DNA of 26,179 nt from contig JABWAM010000006.1 of the NCBI GenBank assembly GCA_013360985.1, positions 1 through 26,179 of the forward strand. Reading direction: 5' to 3'. Under the pieces are notes generated by a model, which worked only from the letters and a program-made list of their open reading frames with translations, had not been told where the DNA came from and made no database searches. This document shows positions 8,095 through 15,771 of the stretch, piece after piece. This DNA is from Verrucomicrobiia bacterium (GTDB taxonomy: Bacteria; Verrucomicrobiota; Verrucomicrobiia; JABWAM01). A program made the position numbers and the translations under genes. How positions within the stretch are numbered: the stretch's first letter is position 1; each line of letters begins with the position of its first letter.

Positions 8095-8964
8095 TCACGG
8101 CAACCCGTCGTCGGCGAGATTCGCGCGGGGATGGGAAGGATCGCGAAGGCAGGCGGCCACCTCGCGGCAGATGAACGCGACCGTTCGCGCGCGAAGCGTG
8201 CGCCCGCGCTCCCGCGCGGCATGCCGTCGAGGGTCATCCTCATCGCGCAAGGTCCGGTCGGCTCGCGGGTCACCTCGAAAGGTCGCGTCGTCCACGATGC
8301 CGAAGTCGGCGCCGCGCAGGCGGCGCGGTACGCGCGGGAGAGCGGCAAGACGAACGTCGGCGGGATGATCGAGCAGCATCAGGCTGGTCTCGTCGGCGGA
8401 GGCATGTCCGATATTGAGACTTCCGCGCGGATCGGTCACGAGGGCGAGGTAGGCCAGGAGACGCACCTTGGCGCCCGGCCGACGAGCCTCCTCGACGAGG
8501 CGACGGAGAATCATGTTGTGGTTTCGGGCCCCATGGCCGTTGACGAGGACCATCGTGCGGAAGCCCCAGTCGCGCGCGCGGACGATCCAGCCGCGGACCT
8601 GCAGAGCGAATTCTTCCTCGGGAAAGTAACCGCTGCGCAACGAATGCTTGGGAAAGTCCATCCCCACGACATAGGCTCGACGAGAAACCCCCAGGTGTCC
8701 GAGCATTTCCGCGGGGCGTTCCCGTTCCGTGCCGCTAAAGAGGGTGGGAAGAACGAGCCCGCCGAGGCGTCCGGCGCAGGCGAGGGCAGTCGCTTCGGCG
8801 TTGAAGGGATCGACGCCGAGCGGGAGATGGGGTCCATGCCACTCCAGCGGACCGAGCGGAAGCCAGAGCAGACCTGTGCGTCGGCGTTCCGCGAGCACTT
8901 CATCGGGACGGCAGTGGGCGAGTTGGCGCGTCCGCGCGCGCGGCAGGCCAGGACGAGGTTTCAT
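8095..8964 (-). CDS. Creatininase-family amidohydrolase
   Basis: A 289-residue protein with the creatininase (creatinine amidohydrolase) fold signature. LPLGPLEWHGPHLPLGVDP (residues 35-53) provides metal ligands E41, H43 and D52. LVNGHGARN (140-148) contains H144. GHASADETSLML (187-198) contains E192. All expected metal-site residues are present, so it should be an active zinc or manganese amidohydrolase. The family includes creatininase, MftE-type peptidases and enzymes opening cyclic amides in sugar or flavin pathways; the substrate cannot be named. Its start overlaps the stop of the DegT aminotransferase by four bases, so the two proteins are made together and probably act on related amino compounds. 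The C-terminal about 60 residues are Arg-rich and variable. Confidence 0.85.
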   Translation of the reverse strand: MKPRPGLPRARTRQLAHCRPDEVLAERRRTGLLWLPLGPLEWHGPHLPLGVDPFNAEATALACAGRLGGLVLPTLFSGTERERPAEMLGHLGVSRRAYVVGMDFPKHSLRSGYFPEEEFALQVRGWIVRARDWGFRTMVLVNGHGARNHNMILRRLVEEARRPGAKVRLLAYLALVTDPRGSLNIGHASADETSLMLLDHPADVRLAALPRVPRRLRGADFGIVDDATFRGDPRADRTLRDEDDPRRHAARERGRTLRARTVAFICREVAACLRDPSHPRANLADDGLP

Positions 8965-10298
8965 CGGCGCTTTCCCGACACGAGAGGGTGCGCAAAGGCG
9001 ACTTTATGAAACGCCGCGCTGATCTCGATCAGATCGCGCCGCGTCAAGGTTGGCGGGATGCAGAGCAGGCTGGAGCGCGAAATGAGATCGTCGCATTCCG
9101 GCAGGGTCCCCTTCCCGTAGGTTCGTCCGACGGAGCTTCGATTGCGCGAGTCGTTCCAAGGGTTGTTTCCGTCGCTCACGGCGGCGCGCATGACGAGCGC
9201 GGGAATATGATGGTAAATGTGCATGCCCCAGTCGGTCATGCGGATGTTGCTCATCCCTTGGCGGGCGGTTACGATCCCTTCGGCGCGCAAGGCCTTCACC
9301 CAAAACGCGGCTTTCGCCGGTGTGGGAAAGATCGTAATCAGGAAGTTGCCGGAATCTCCCGTCGGATCGTCGATCCGTCGAAATTCCAGTCCGGGGATAT
9401 CTTTCAAAAGCGCCTTGAGAGAGCGCTTCCTGACGCGCATGGCCGCGCAGATCCGAGGCAGCTTGCGGAGCTGCGCCAGCGCTAGCGCGGCGGTCATCTC
9501 GCTCATGCGGGCGCCGATTCCCCAACTCGTGAGCGCGCGATTCGAAAGATCGAGACGGCCCGCGCGAGTACGCGGATAACCCAGATCGTGGGCGGCCTGG
9601 GCGCGCCGATGGAGGCGGAGGGTGCGCGCGCAGATCGCCCCTCCCTCGCCCGAGGTCATGTTTTTGTTGAGCTGAAAGCTGAAAGTGCTGAGGTCGCCGA
9701 ACGAACCAAGCTTTCGCCCGCGCACGGATGCGCCGACTGCCTGCGCGACATCTTCGATCAGAGGGATGCCCCGGCGGCGACAAAGAGCCGCCACCTCGGC
9801 GACGCGGCCGGTGCTTCCGCTCATGTGAATCATGATCACGGCCCGTGTGCGGGAGGTCAGCTTTCGGCGGAGGTCTTCAGGATCGAGGCAGAACGAGCGA
9901 TCCACATCGACGAGAACGGGGATCGCGCCGAGACGGACGACGGCGCTCACGGGGCTGACCCAAAGATAACCCGGAAGGACCACTTCGCTCCCCGGACCGA
10001 CGCCGAGCGCCATCAGGGCCGCGGTGAGCGCGGCGGTCCCGCTCGATACCGCGAGGGCGTGCGGCATGCCGAGGAACTGGGCAAACTCTTTCTCGAAACG
10101 CTCGGTCATCTCGGGGCGCGCGAAACCGTAGTAGCGAAAAGGGCTTCGGGCGCGCAGGACGCGCCGCGTGAGGAGGCGCTCTTCGCGGCCGTAGAAGTGG
10201 GCGCCGGGGAATTCGAGGGGAAGCGGACGGCGCCGCACGGGCGGCCCACCGTGGAGCGCGAGACGGGGGGGCGAATTGCAGCTTGTAGAACTCCTCAT
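8961..10298 (-). CDS. DegT/DnrJ/EryC1/StrS-family PLP aminotransferase
   Basis: A 445-residue, fold-type I PLP enzyme. AVSSGTAALTAAL (residues 83-95) holds the phosphate-binding SGTAA. IEDVAQAVGA (181-190) has D183, which contacts the pyridine nitrogen. SFQLNKNMTSGEGG (207-220) has the PLP lysine K212, followed by the usual GEGG turn. The family transaminates keto-sugars (nucleotide-linked or free) and cyclitols such as scyllo-inosose. The N-terminal LALHGGPPVRRRPLP is typical of the cyclitol/amino-sugar members. The C-terminal HHIPALVMRA segment differs from common Arn/Wec-type members. The start is only 26 bp from a divergent + strand gene, which suggests joint regulation. The creatininase-family gene follows in a four-base overlap. 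Confidence 0.85.
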   Translation of the reverse strand: MRSSTSCNSPPRLALHGGPPVRRRPLPLEFPGAHFYGREERLLTRRVLRARSPFRYYGFARPEMTERFEKEFAQFLGMPHALAVSSGTAALTAALMALGVGPGSEVVLPGYLWVSPVSAVVRLGAIPVLVDVDRSFCLDPEDLRRKLTSRTRAVIMIHMSGSTGRVAEVAALCRRRGIPLIEDVAQAVGASVRGRKLGSFGDLSTFSFQLNKNMTSGEGGAICARTLRLHRRAQAAHDLGYPRTRAGRLDLSNRALTSWGIGARMSEMTAALALAQLRKLPRICAAMRVRKRSLKALLKDIPGLEFRRIDDPTGDSGNFLITIFPTPAKAAFWVKALRAEGIVTARQGMSNIRMTDWGMHIYHHIPALVMRAAVSDGNNPWNDSRNRSSVGRTYGKGTLPECDDLISRSSLLCIPPTLTRRDLIEISAAFHKVAFAHPLVSGKRR

Positions 10299-10324
10299 CG
10301 CCGAATAGCTTTGCCTAAACGATT

Positions 10325-11428
10325 ATGGAGTCAATTCCAAAAGGTTCGATCCGAGGCGATCTTCACCTCGGTTGGCTCGGCGCGTGCCCCCCTCGTCCTC
10401 CCGCTGAGCGCTGCGTCGTCGCGGCACTCGCAAACCCCGATCCTGTCGAACGAGAAAAGGCCTCCCGCCTCTACAAAGCCCGGACGCACGCGAACGCGGA
10501 GGAACTGATCGCCGCGGGCGGATTGGACGCCCTCGTCATCCAGACGCCCACGCCGTTCCACGCGACGCAAGTCCTCGCGGGATGGCGCGCGGGGCTTCCC
10601 ATCTTCTGCGAGAAACCCTTTTGTCGAAATGCCGATGAAGTCGTTCTCTTGCGCAATACGCTGAAGGCCGGCGCGCCTCGCACGCAAGTCAACTTCGAGT
10701 TTCGGGTAAGCGGAGTGCCGCGCCGCTTTCATCAACTCGCCGCGACGCACATCGGACACCCCGTGCACTTTTTCTGGCGCGTTCTCGACGAGGGATGGTC
10801 CACGCCAAGACATCCCCTCAAGCCTTGGAAGATGGACGTCGCGGAGACGGGCGGTTTCATCAACGAAAAGCTCTGTCATTACCTCGATCTCGCGCAGTGG
10901 ATGATGGGAGAACCAATCGCGCGGGTGTCAGCGTGCGCGGCGCCCATCCTCACACGCGGTTCTCGCGGGATCTGGGACAACGTCTCCATCCATGGCTGGT
11001 GTTCCAGCGGGGCGACGGTTCACGTTGCATGGTGCACGACGGCGCCGACCCGCAAGTTTTATGCGGGAGGGGTCGTCGGCGCCCGCGGTGCGGTTTTCTG
11101 GGACTGGTGGTTGGACGACTGTTTGGTCAATCGTCTCACCGTGACCCGTCACGATCTCGATGCGGAAGGGCGGATGCGGGAAACCCGTCCCGTGGAGATC
11201 GAGTCGTATGCGGAGGGAGATCAAAAGGCGCTCACCCACAACAATCACGCCTCCCTTCAAGATTTGATCAACCGTCTGCTCGGAATTGAGCCCGTGGGAG
11301 AGACGGTGTGCGCCCAAGAGGCGCTCGACCTCGTGGATCTCTGCCTGGCCAGCGAACGCTCGGCTCGGGAGGGAGGCTGCGCCCAAGAGGTCGGTGCCCC
11401 CTCCCAAAAATCTGCGGCAGCTTCGTGA
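10325..11428 (+). CDS. Gfo/Idh/MocA-like protein with an abnormal N-terminus
   Basis: A 367-residue protein with the two-domain layout of this NAD(P)-dependent sugar oxidoreductase family. DALVIQTPTPFHA (about residues 67-79) and CEKPFCRNADEV (96-107) are the typical end of the Rossmann domain, with the catalytic-area EKP lysine. GGFINEKLCHYLDLAQWMMG (about 177-196) matches the second conserved block. However, the beginning reads LGWLGACPPRPPAERCVVAAL, so the usual GxGxxG dinucleotide-binding loop is missing and about eight residues are lacking. A stop codon at 10316-10318 in frame shows the start cannot lie further upstream. It may be a non-canonical or inactive family member, or have a damaged start. 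It diverges from the DegT gene and precedes the HAD gene. Confidence 0.75.
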   Translation: MESIPKGSIRGDLHLGWLGACPPRPPAERCVVAALANPDPVEREKASRLYKARTHANAEELIAAGGLDALVIQTPTPFHATQVLAGWRAGLPIFCEKPFCRNADEVVLLRNTLKAGAPRTQVNFEFRVSGVPRRFHQLAATHIGHPVHFFWRVLDEGWSTPRHPLKPWKMDVAETGGFINEKLCHYLDLAQWMMGEPIARVSACAAPILTRGSRGIWDNVSIHGWCSSGATVHVAWCTTAPTRKFYAGGVVGARGAVFWDWWLDDCLVNRLTVTRHDLDAEGRMRETRPVEIESYAEGDQKALTHNNHASLQDLINRLLGIEPVGETVCAQEALDLVDLCLASERSAREGGCAQEVGAPSQKSAAAS

Positions 11429-11495
11429 ACTCGGAGGCAGGCGGAACGCTCAACAACGCCAATCACCAGACGGCAACGCAACATCCACTCTGTCG

Positions 11496-12344
11496 ATGAC
11501 CGTCGTCACGCCAAACTCCAAAGATTTCTCTGGAACCGTGGAGTTTAGCAAGGGGTTCCGCCCGCGCGCTGAAATCAGCCATGTTCTGTTCGACTTCGAC
11601 GGCACCCTTTCTCTGATCCGAGAGGGATGGATGGAGGTGATGGCGCGCATGTTTCTCGAAATGCTCCCTCCACAAAGCGGAGAGTCGAGAGAGGAGCGGC
11701 AGAAAACTGTTATGGATGATATCGCTCGCCTTACGGGAAAGCAAACCATTTACCAAATGATCCAGTTGGCGACACGGATCTTGGAAAGAGGAGGAAAACC
11801 GCGAGATCCGCTCTGGTACAAAGGCGAATACTTGCGGCGTCTTGATGCACGAATCCAAGACCGTATTGAAGGCCTTCAGGATGGCGCGATATCTCCGGAA
11901 AAGTTCCTTGTCCACAACTCTCGCGCTCTCCTCGAGAACCTGACGCGACGTGGTTTGATCCTCTATCTCGCGAGCGGTACCGACGCGCATTACGTCAAGC
12001 GCGAGGCGAAGCTCCTTGACATCGTGCGCTATTTCGGTCCGCGCATTTATGGGGCTCTTGATGACTATCGGAAAATGTCAAAGAAATTGGTCGTCGATCG
12101 CATCCTCCAGGAGAACCGTATTGAGGGTCGAAGTCTGCTCACATTCGGAGATGGTTATGTCGAAATCGAAAACGTCAAAGAAGTCGGCGGCTTTGCGGTC
12201 GCGGTGGCTAGCGACGAGGCGCGCAATGGAAGCGGAAAGATAGACGAGTGGAAACGCCGCCGTCTTTTGGACGCGGGGGCAGACGTTGTGATTCCAGATT
12301 TTCGCGATGCCACGCCTCTGTTAAAATTAATTCTCAACACGTGA
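11496..12344 (+). CDS. HAD-family hydrolase (phosphatase-like)
   Basis: I start this 282-residue protein at ATG 11496. The same frame is open to 11286, but that part overlaps the preceding gene and is not conserved-looking. Motif I is LFDFDGTLS (residues 31-39) with nucleophile D33 and acid D35. Motif II is LYLASGTD (157-164) with S160. Motif III is K196/K197. Motif IV is FGDGYVEI (217-224) with D219. All four are intact. A helical cap lies between about 45 and 145, as in phosphoglycolate-phosphatase-type enzymes, and contains LTGKQTIYQMIQLA. It is probably a sugar-phosphate phosphatase. Its stop is 6 nt before the DHS-like gene, and a sugar kinase follows, so kinase and phosphatase may act in one pathway. 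Confidence 0.82.
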   Translation: MTVVTPNSKDFSGTVEFSKGFRPRAEISHVLFDFDGTLSLIREGWMEVMARMFLEMLPPQSGESREERQKTVMDDIARLTGKQTIYQMIQLATRILERGGKPRDPLWYKGEYLRRLDARIQDRIEGLQDGAISPEKFLVHNSRALLENLTRRGLILYLASGTDAHYVKREAKLLDIVRYFGPRIYGALDDYRKMSKKLVVDRILQENRIEGRSLLTFGDGYVEIENVKEVGGFAVAVASDEARNGSGKIDEWKRRRLLDAGADVVIPDFRDATPLLKLILNT

Positions 12345-12350
12345 CACGTC

Positions 12351-13460
12351 GTGAGCGCAGCGCATCCGCAGATTTCCGGTCGGGTCAAAGTTTTGCCGCT
12401 TCGAGAGAGACAAAGCCTATCCTCCATCGAGGAAGTGCTGGTGGACCCTGATGCAGATCCTCCATCATGTGATGCGCAGACCAGCGCCATCCAACAGCGA
12501 TGCGCCGCCGCGATCCGGGTCGCTCGGCAGAAGGGGTCCGGTGTTCTCATGTTCTACGGCGCTCATCTCATCAAGAACGGGGGCGCGTTGCTGCTTGCGC
12601 GCCTTCTTCAGCATCGGTGCGTCACGCATCTCGCCACCAATGGAGCGGGCGCGATTCATGACTGGGAGTTCGCCTACCATGGGCGCTCTACTGAAAGCGT
12701 GAGAGAGAACGTTGCGTCCGGCACATTCGGTTCTTGGGACGAGACGGGTAGATTCATGCATCTCGCCCTGATGACAGGCGCCCTCCGTGGAGAGGGCTAC
12801 GGTCAATCACTCGGACGATTCATCTCGGAAGAAGGGTGTCGCTTGCCGAATTCTCGAGATCTGGAAACGGTGATTCGCTCGGATCTCGCGAATCCGCTCT
12901 CTCCAGCTCATGTTGAATTGCTCGTGGCCATGAAGAAGCATCATCTCGAGGGAGGGCCTCTCACCGTTCCTCATTCCTGGAAGCGGACCTCGGCGCTAGC
13001 CACGGCCTTCGCGTACGGAGTGCCTCTCACCGTTCACCCCGGCATCGGCTACGACATCATCGCCACGCACCCGCTATTTAACGGGGCGGTGCTCGGTCGA
13101 GCTGCAGATGTGGATTTTAAAGTCCTGGCGCACAGCGTGGACAGCCTCGATGGAGGAGTCATCTTATGCATTGGCTCGGCGGTAATGGGACCACAGGTTT
13201 TTGAAAAAAGTCTGAGCATCGTGAACAACCTTCGTCTTCAAGCAGGCCGCCCAATCGTTCATGCCCACCAGATCTTCGTGGTGGACCTTCAGGATGCGGA
13301 AGGATGGGACTGGAACCGGGGAGAACCTCCAAGGACAAATCCCGCCTACTACCTTCGCTTCTGCAAGAGCTTCGCGCGGATGGGAGGAACGATGGAATAC
13401 GCCTGCTGCGATAACATCGCCTTTCTCCACGGGCTTTCCCAACTCTTGCTCCGTGCATGA
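12351..13460 (+). CDS. Deoxyhypusine-synthase-like protein of unknown function
   Basis: A 369-residue protein starting at GTG, 6 nt after the HAD stop. LMFYGAHLIKNGGALLLARL (about residues 66-85), NGAGAIHDWEFAYHG (96-110) and GTFGSWDETGRFMH resemble the NAD-binding core of deoxyhypusine synthase and its bacterial relatives. Later, YGVPLTVHPGIGYDIIATHP and GGVILCIGSAVMGPQVFEK match the conserved blocks I recall from the bacterial DHS-like family. The active-site WGK segment of true deoxyhypusine synthase, which acts on eIF5A, is not visible, and bacteria lack eIF5A hypusine in the usual sense. A different substrate is therefore likely. Its stop overlaps the PfkB kinase start (ATGA). Assignment to the superfamily is moderate; the reaction is unknown. 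Confidence 0.6.
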   Translation: MSAAHPQISGRVKVLPLRERQSLSSIEEVLVDPDADPPSCDAQTSAIQQRCAAAIRVARQKGSGVLMFYGAHLIKNGGALLLARLLQHRCVTHLATNGAGAIHDWEFAYHGRSTESVRENVASGTFGSWDETGRFMHLALMTGALRGEGYGQSLGRFISEEGCRLPNSRDLETVIRSDLANPLSPAHVELLVAMKKHHLEGGPLTVPHSWKRTSALATAFAYGVPLTVHPGIGYDIIATHPLFNGAVLGRAADVDFKVLAHSVDSLDGGVILCIGSAVMGPQVFEKSLSIVNNLRLQAGRPIVHAHQIFVVDLQDAEGWDWNRGEPPRTNPAYYLRFCKSFARMGGTMEYACCDNIAFLHGLSQLLLRA

Positions 13461-14503
13461 CCTCCCAAACCTTTCGCTCCTTAAGCAAGCGATTTCCTTC
13501 GCTGCGCATCGGAATTCTCGGCGACTATTGTCTGGATCGCTACCTGGAAATTGATCCCTCCCGATCAGAAGTGTCCATTGAGACGGGCCTCCTCGTTCAT
13601 AATGTCGTTCACTGTCGAAATCAACCAGGCGCGGCGGGTACGGTCCTCAACAACGTCGCCGCGCTCGGTGTCGGTCGGATCTATCCCATCGGATTCGCGG
13701 GCGAGGATGGAGAAGGGTGGGAACTGACCCGTGTGCTTCGCGGGAAGCCGGGTGTGCGAATGGAGCATTTCATTGTCACTTCCGAGCGAAGCACCTGGAC
13801 CTACGCGAAACCACTCGTGTCTGGAACAGGCGAAACTCTCCGTGAGATCAACCGCCTCGACATCAAAAACTGGACGCCGACCCCACGGTCCGTAACTCGA
13901 CGGATCCGTCAATCGCTACGCGATCTGGCATCCGAACTTGATGCCTTGATTGTGCTCGAGCAATCCGAAACGCCCGAGGTGGGAGTTATCCATTCCTCAG
14001 TCCTGCAAGAACTCGCCGATCTCTCCAAAGCCCATCCGATGCTGCGAATCTTCGGAGATAGCCGAAGAGGCCTAAGCCACTTTCCACCGATGATCTTCAA
14101 GATGAACCGTATGGAGCTTCAGCGGATGAGCCGACTGAGCGCTGTCCCTTCGCGAAGGGAAACATCTCATCACATGTCGCTTCTGGCTCGTCGCTTGGGA
14201 AAACAGGTCTTCGTGACCATGGCTGAGGAAGGCATGCTCGGATGCGAACCGACGGGAAAGTGCTGGCTTGCTCCGAGCCTTCCAATTCGTGAACCGATCG
14301 ATGTTGTGGGCGCGGGAGACGCTGTCATGGCCAATCTGGCGGTCGTCCTAGCCGCAGGCGCGCGTACGCCGCAAGCGCTTGCTGCAGCAAGCGCCGCCGC
14401 ATCCATCGTCGTGCACCAAATGGGGACAACAGGGGTCGCGCGCTTGGAAGAAATCCAGTCCCTTTTGGGCCAATGCCGCGTTCAGCCAACGGTTTTCTCG
14501 TGA
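13457..14503 (+). CDS. PfkB-family carbohydrate kinase
   Basis: A 348-residue ribokinase-fold kinase. The N-terminus IGILGDYCLDRYL (residues 18-30) matches HldE-N/RfaE-like kinases, where GD begins the sugar-binding site. GAAGTVLNNVAALGVGRIYPIG (about 58-79) is the first PfkB signature. The second, DVVGAGDAVMANL (282-294), contains the catalytic base D288. It should phosphorylate a sugar or sugar phosphate using ATP. It resembles D-glycero-manno-heptose-7-phosphate kinases but lacks the fused nucleotidyltransferase, so the sugar remains open. The start overlaps the DHS-like gene by four bases. The stop TGA overlaps a GTG that opens a 40-codon ORF. Confidence 0.85.
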   Translation: MTSQTFRSLSKRFPSLRIGILGDYCLDRYLEIDPSRSEVSIETGLLVHNVVHCRNQPGAAGTVLNNVAALGVGRIYPIGFAGEDGEGWELTRVLRGKPGVRMEHFIVTSERSTWTYAKPLVSGTGETLREINRLDIKNWTPTPRSVTRRIRQSLRDLASELDALIVLEQSETPEVGVIHSSVLQELADLSKAHPMLRIFGDSRRGLSHFPPMIFKMNRMELQRMSRLSAVPSRRETSHHMSLLARRLGKQVFVTMAEEGMLGCEPTGKCWLAPSLPIREPIDVVGAGDAVMANLAVVLAAGARTPQALAAASAAASIVVHQMGTTGVARLEEIQSLLGQCRVQPTVFS

Positions 14504-14622
14504 AGCGCTTTGTCATGCACCTCGTCGCTATGGCGCTTGTTCAGTCCAGACGGGCGCTCGACCGCCTCGAAGAAACAACCGCACAGCTAAAATCCAAGCT
14601 CAACAAACACGCCGGCCATTGA
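14500..14622 (+). CDS. Very small ORF coupled to the PfkB kinase gene
   Basis: A GTG overlapping the kinase stop codon (GTGA) begins a 40-residue frame: MKRFVMHLVAMALVQSRRAL and a charged, probably helical C-terminal half (LEETTAQLKSKLNKHAGH). The coupling resembles the other gene junctions in this operon, which speaks for a real start. It resembles no family I know. It may be the truncated beginning of a fourth operon gene whose remainder was lost to rearrangement, because the following 400 bp contain only scraps. Confidence 0.3.
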   Translation: MKRFVMHLVAMALVQSRRALDRLEETTAQLKSKLNKHAGH

Positions 14623-15031
14623 TTTTGCCAGCCACACCGGGCAGACGATCACGCTGTCCTTTGACTTTTACAACTGGGATTACCATAACGTCTATGCGCC
14701 TACACCACGCTGATTGCCGGGTTCACGGCGCCAAGCCTTCGTCCTTTTGGGGTGACGACGCCGGTGAGGAAGCTTGATATCCTTGATCTCCTGGCGCAGT
14801 CTTCTCATTGAAACCCAAAACACGGGAAAGGGGTCGCGCGATCCTCGGCCAAGGATGGACTCTCACATTCTTGCGCGGGGATTAGGGTCGGCGTTGGTGG
14901 CTTTCACCGGCATCACCAGGCATCACCACCATCTTGAGCGCCATGCCGTTGAGTTCGCCTCCCTGCCATCCATGGACTGAAGTCGAGGGAGCGGCGAATG
15001 GGCGGTCGTACGGGTCACGGCGCGGCGGCTG
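14623..15031. other. Scar region with remnants and repeats
   Basis: A 409-bp stretch with no intact gene. In one frame (14591-14713, partly overlapping the preceding ORF) a 40-codon open stretch reads DFASHTGQTITLSFDFYNWD, which looks like a strand-rich piece of an exported protein. It has no start and ends abruptly. Copy 2 of the dispersed repeat lies at 14831-14896. A small tandem of GGCATCACCA occurs near 14910-14935. GGACTGAAGTCGAG at 14974-14987 recurs at 15854-15867. Together this looks like a site of repeated insertion and deletion. Confidence 0.5.
14831..14896 (+). repeat. Dispersed repeat, copy 2
   Basis: GGATGGACTC at 14853-14862, GCGGGGATT at 14875-14883 and a terminal GCGTTG match, in the same order and spacing within two bases, the copy at 1151-1214. 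It lies in the degraded stretch behind the PfkB operon. Confidence 0.5.
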
Positions 15032-15232
15032 TCAGTGCAGATGGAAACGCTTGGGATTTTTTTCGCGGAAACGCCGCTCCGGAGAATCGAAATTCTCCAT
15101 GTAATGGCATCGCGCTACCTCGAACTCCTCCATTGCACGCTCCCAGGAAATGCCAACCGTCTCATGCTCCTTTTGAGGAACCTTGAAGTCAGGCAGATGC
15201 AACGGTTCGAAAGTGAACGCCTTTTCGCTCAT
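15032..15232 (-). CDS. Small protein coupled to a nucleotidyltransferase, 66 residues
   Basis: The start ATG overlaps the stop of the nucleotidyltransferase gene (ATGA), so the pair is co-translated. The protein is small and charged: MSEKAFTFEPLHLPDFKVPQ at the start and a C-terminal PERRFREKNPKRFHL. The ending, with a K-N-P-x-x-F-x-L pattern, recalls small proteins seen next to nucleotidyltransferase genes in PVC bacteria. That is a recollection, not a search result. No membrane segment or catalytic motif is visible. It may be the partner or antidote of the neighbouring enzyme, or simply an accessory subunit. A much longer frame upstream (to 15490) lies inside the neighbouring gene and is a shadow. 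Confidence 0.6.
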   Translation of the reverse strand: MSEKAFTFEPLHLPDFKVPQKEHETVGISWERAMEEFEVARCHYMENFDSPERRFREKNPKRFHLH

Positions 15233-15771
15233 TTCATCAATGATTCTATCCGATCCAGAGCGTTCTGGCCACCATAACGAAGGATCATGGCTCGAAGCTC
15301 CGGATCCGAGGCGGTCAGATGATATCTTCGCATGATCTCGCGGATATCCTCCCAATCCGCCTCCGGCTTGCGGCGTGTCGGACTGGAGGCGGCGTGAAGC
15401 TTGAGCGCGATCAGGTGCTCCGGCCGCGGCGTGAACGCCTTCAACGAGGCCACGGTGACGGGACGCGCCGCTGCCCAGAGTTTTTCCCACGTCGCAGCGT
15501 CCACGATCATCAGATCAACGGGCGCCATACCTGAATCGCCCGGCTCGAACTGGATGAAGGCGTCCACCTCGTCCAACAGCCGCAGACCGAGCTTCTGGAG
15601 CACGTCCTTCCACGCCGCCCGCGTTTCGTCGCAAATCAGGAGATCAATGTCGATCGTCATCCGCGGAAAACCGAGGAGTCCCACGGCATTGCCGCCGATC
15701 ACGAGGCAGGACAAACGGCGTTCCGCCGCTCTGGTGAGAAGAGCGACAAGGGAACTCGCCATGGGGTTCAT
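15229..15771 (-). CDS. Nucleotidyltransferase-fold protein (AbiEii/DUF6036-like)
   Basis: A 180-residue protein with the minimal nucleotidyltransferase core. VIGGNAVGLLGFPRMTIDID (residues 24-43) combines the GG loop with metal ligands D41 and D43, and MAPVDLMIV carries the third Asp. PEHLIALKLHAA and an Asp-rich DWEDIREIM follow, as in AbiEii-like and DUF6036 proteins that serve as toxins or modifying enzymes. I start at ATG 15771; ATG 15762 is also possible. The same frame runs on to 16206, but this extension covers a non-coding stretch and a miaA remnant. It is coupled to the 66-residue ORF downstream. A toxin-antitoxin-like role is inference from the pairing. Confidence 0.75.
   Translation of the reverse strand: MNPMASSLVALLTRAAERRLSCLVIGGNAVGLLGFPRMTIDIDLLICDETRAAWKDVLQKLGLRLLDEVDAFIQFEPGDSGMAPVDLMIVDAATWEKLWAAARPVTVASLKAFTPRPEHLIALKLHAASSPTRRKPEADWEDIREIMRRYHLTASDPELRAMILRYGGQNALDRIESLMK

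Noticed and set aside
14910..14935. Short GGCATCACCA tandem as a CRISPR-like array
   Set aside because: Only two adjacent copies, no spacers of regular length and no cas genes in the window.
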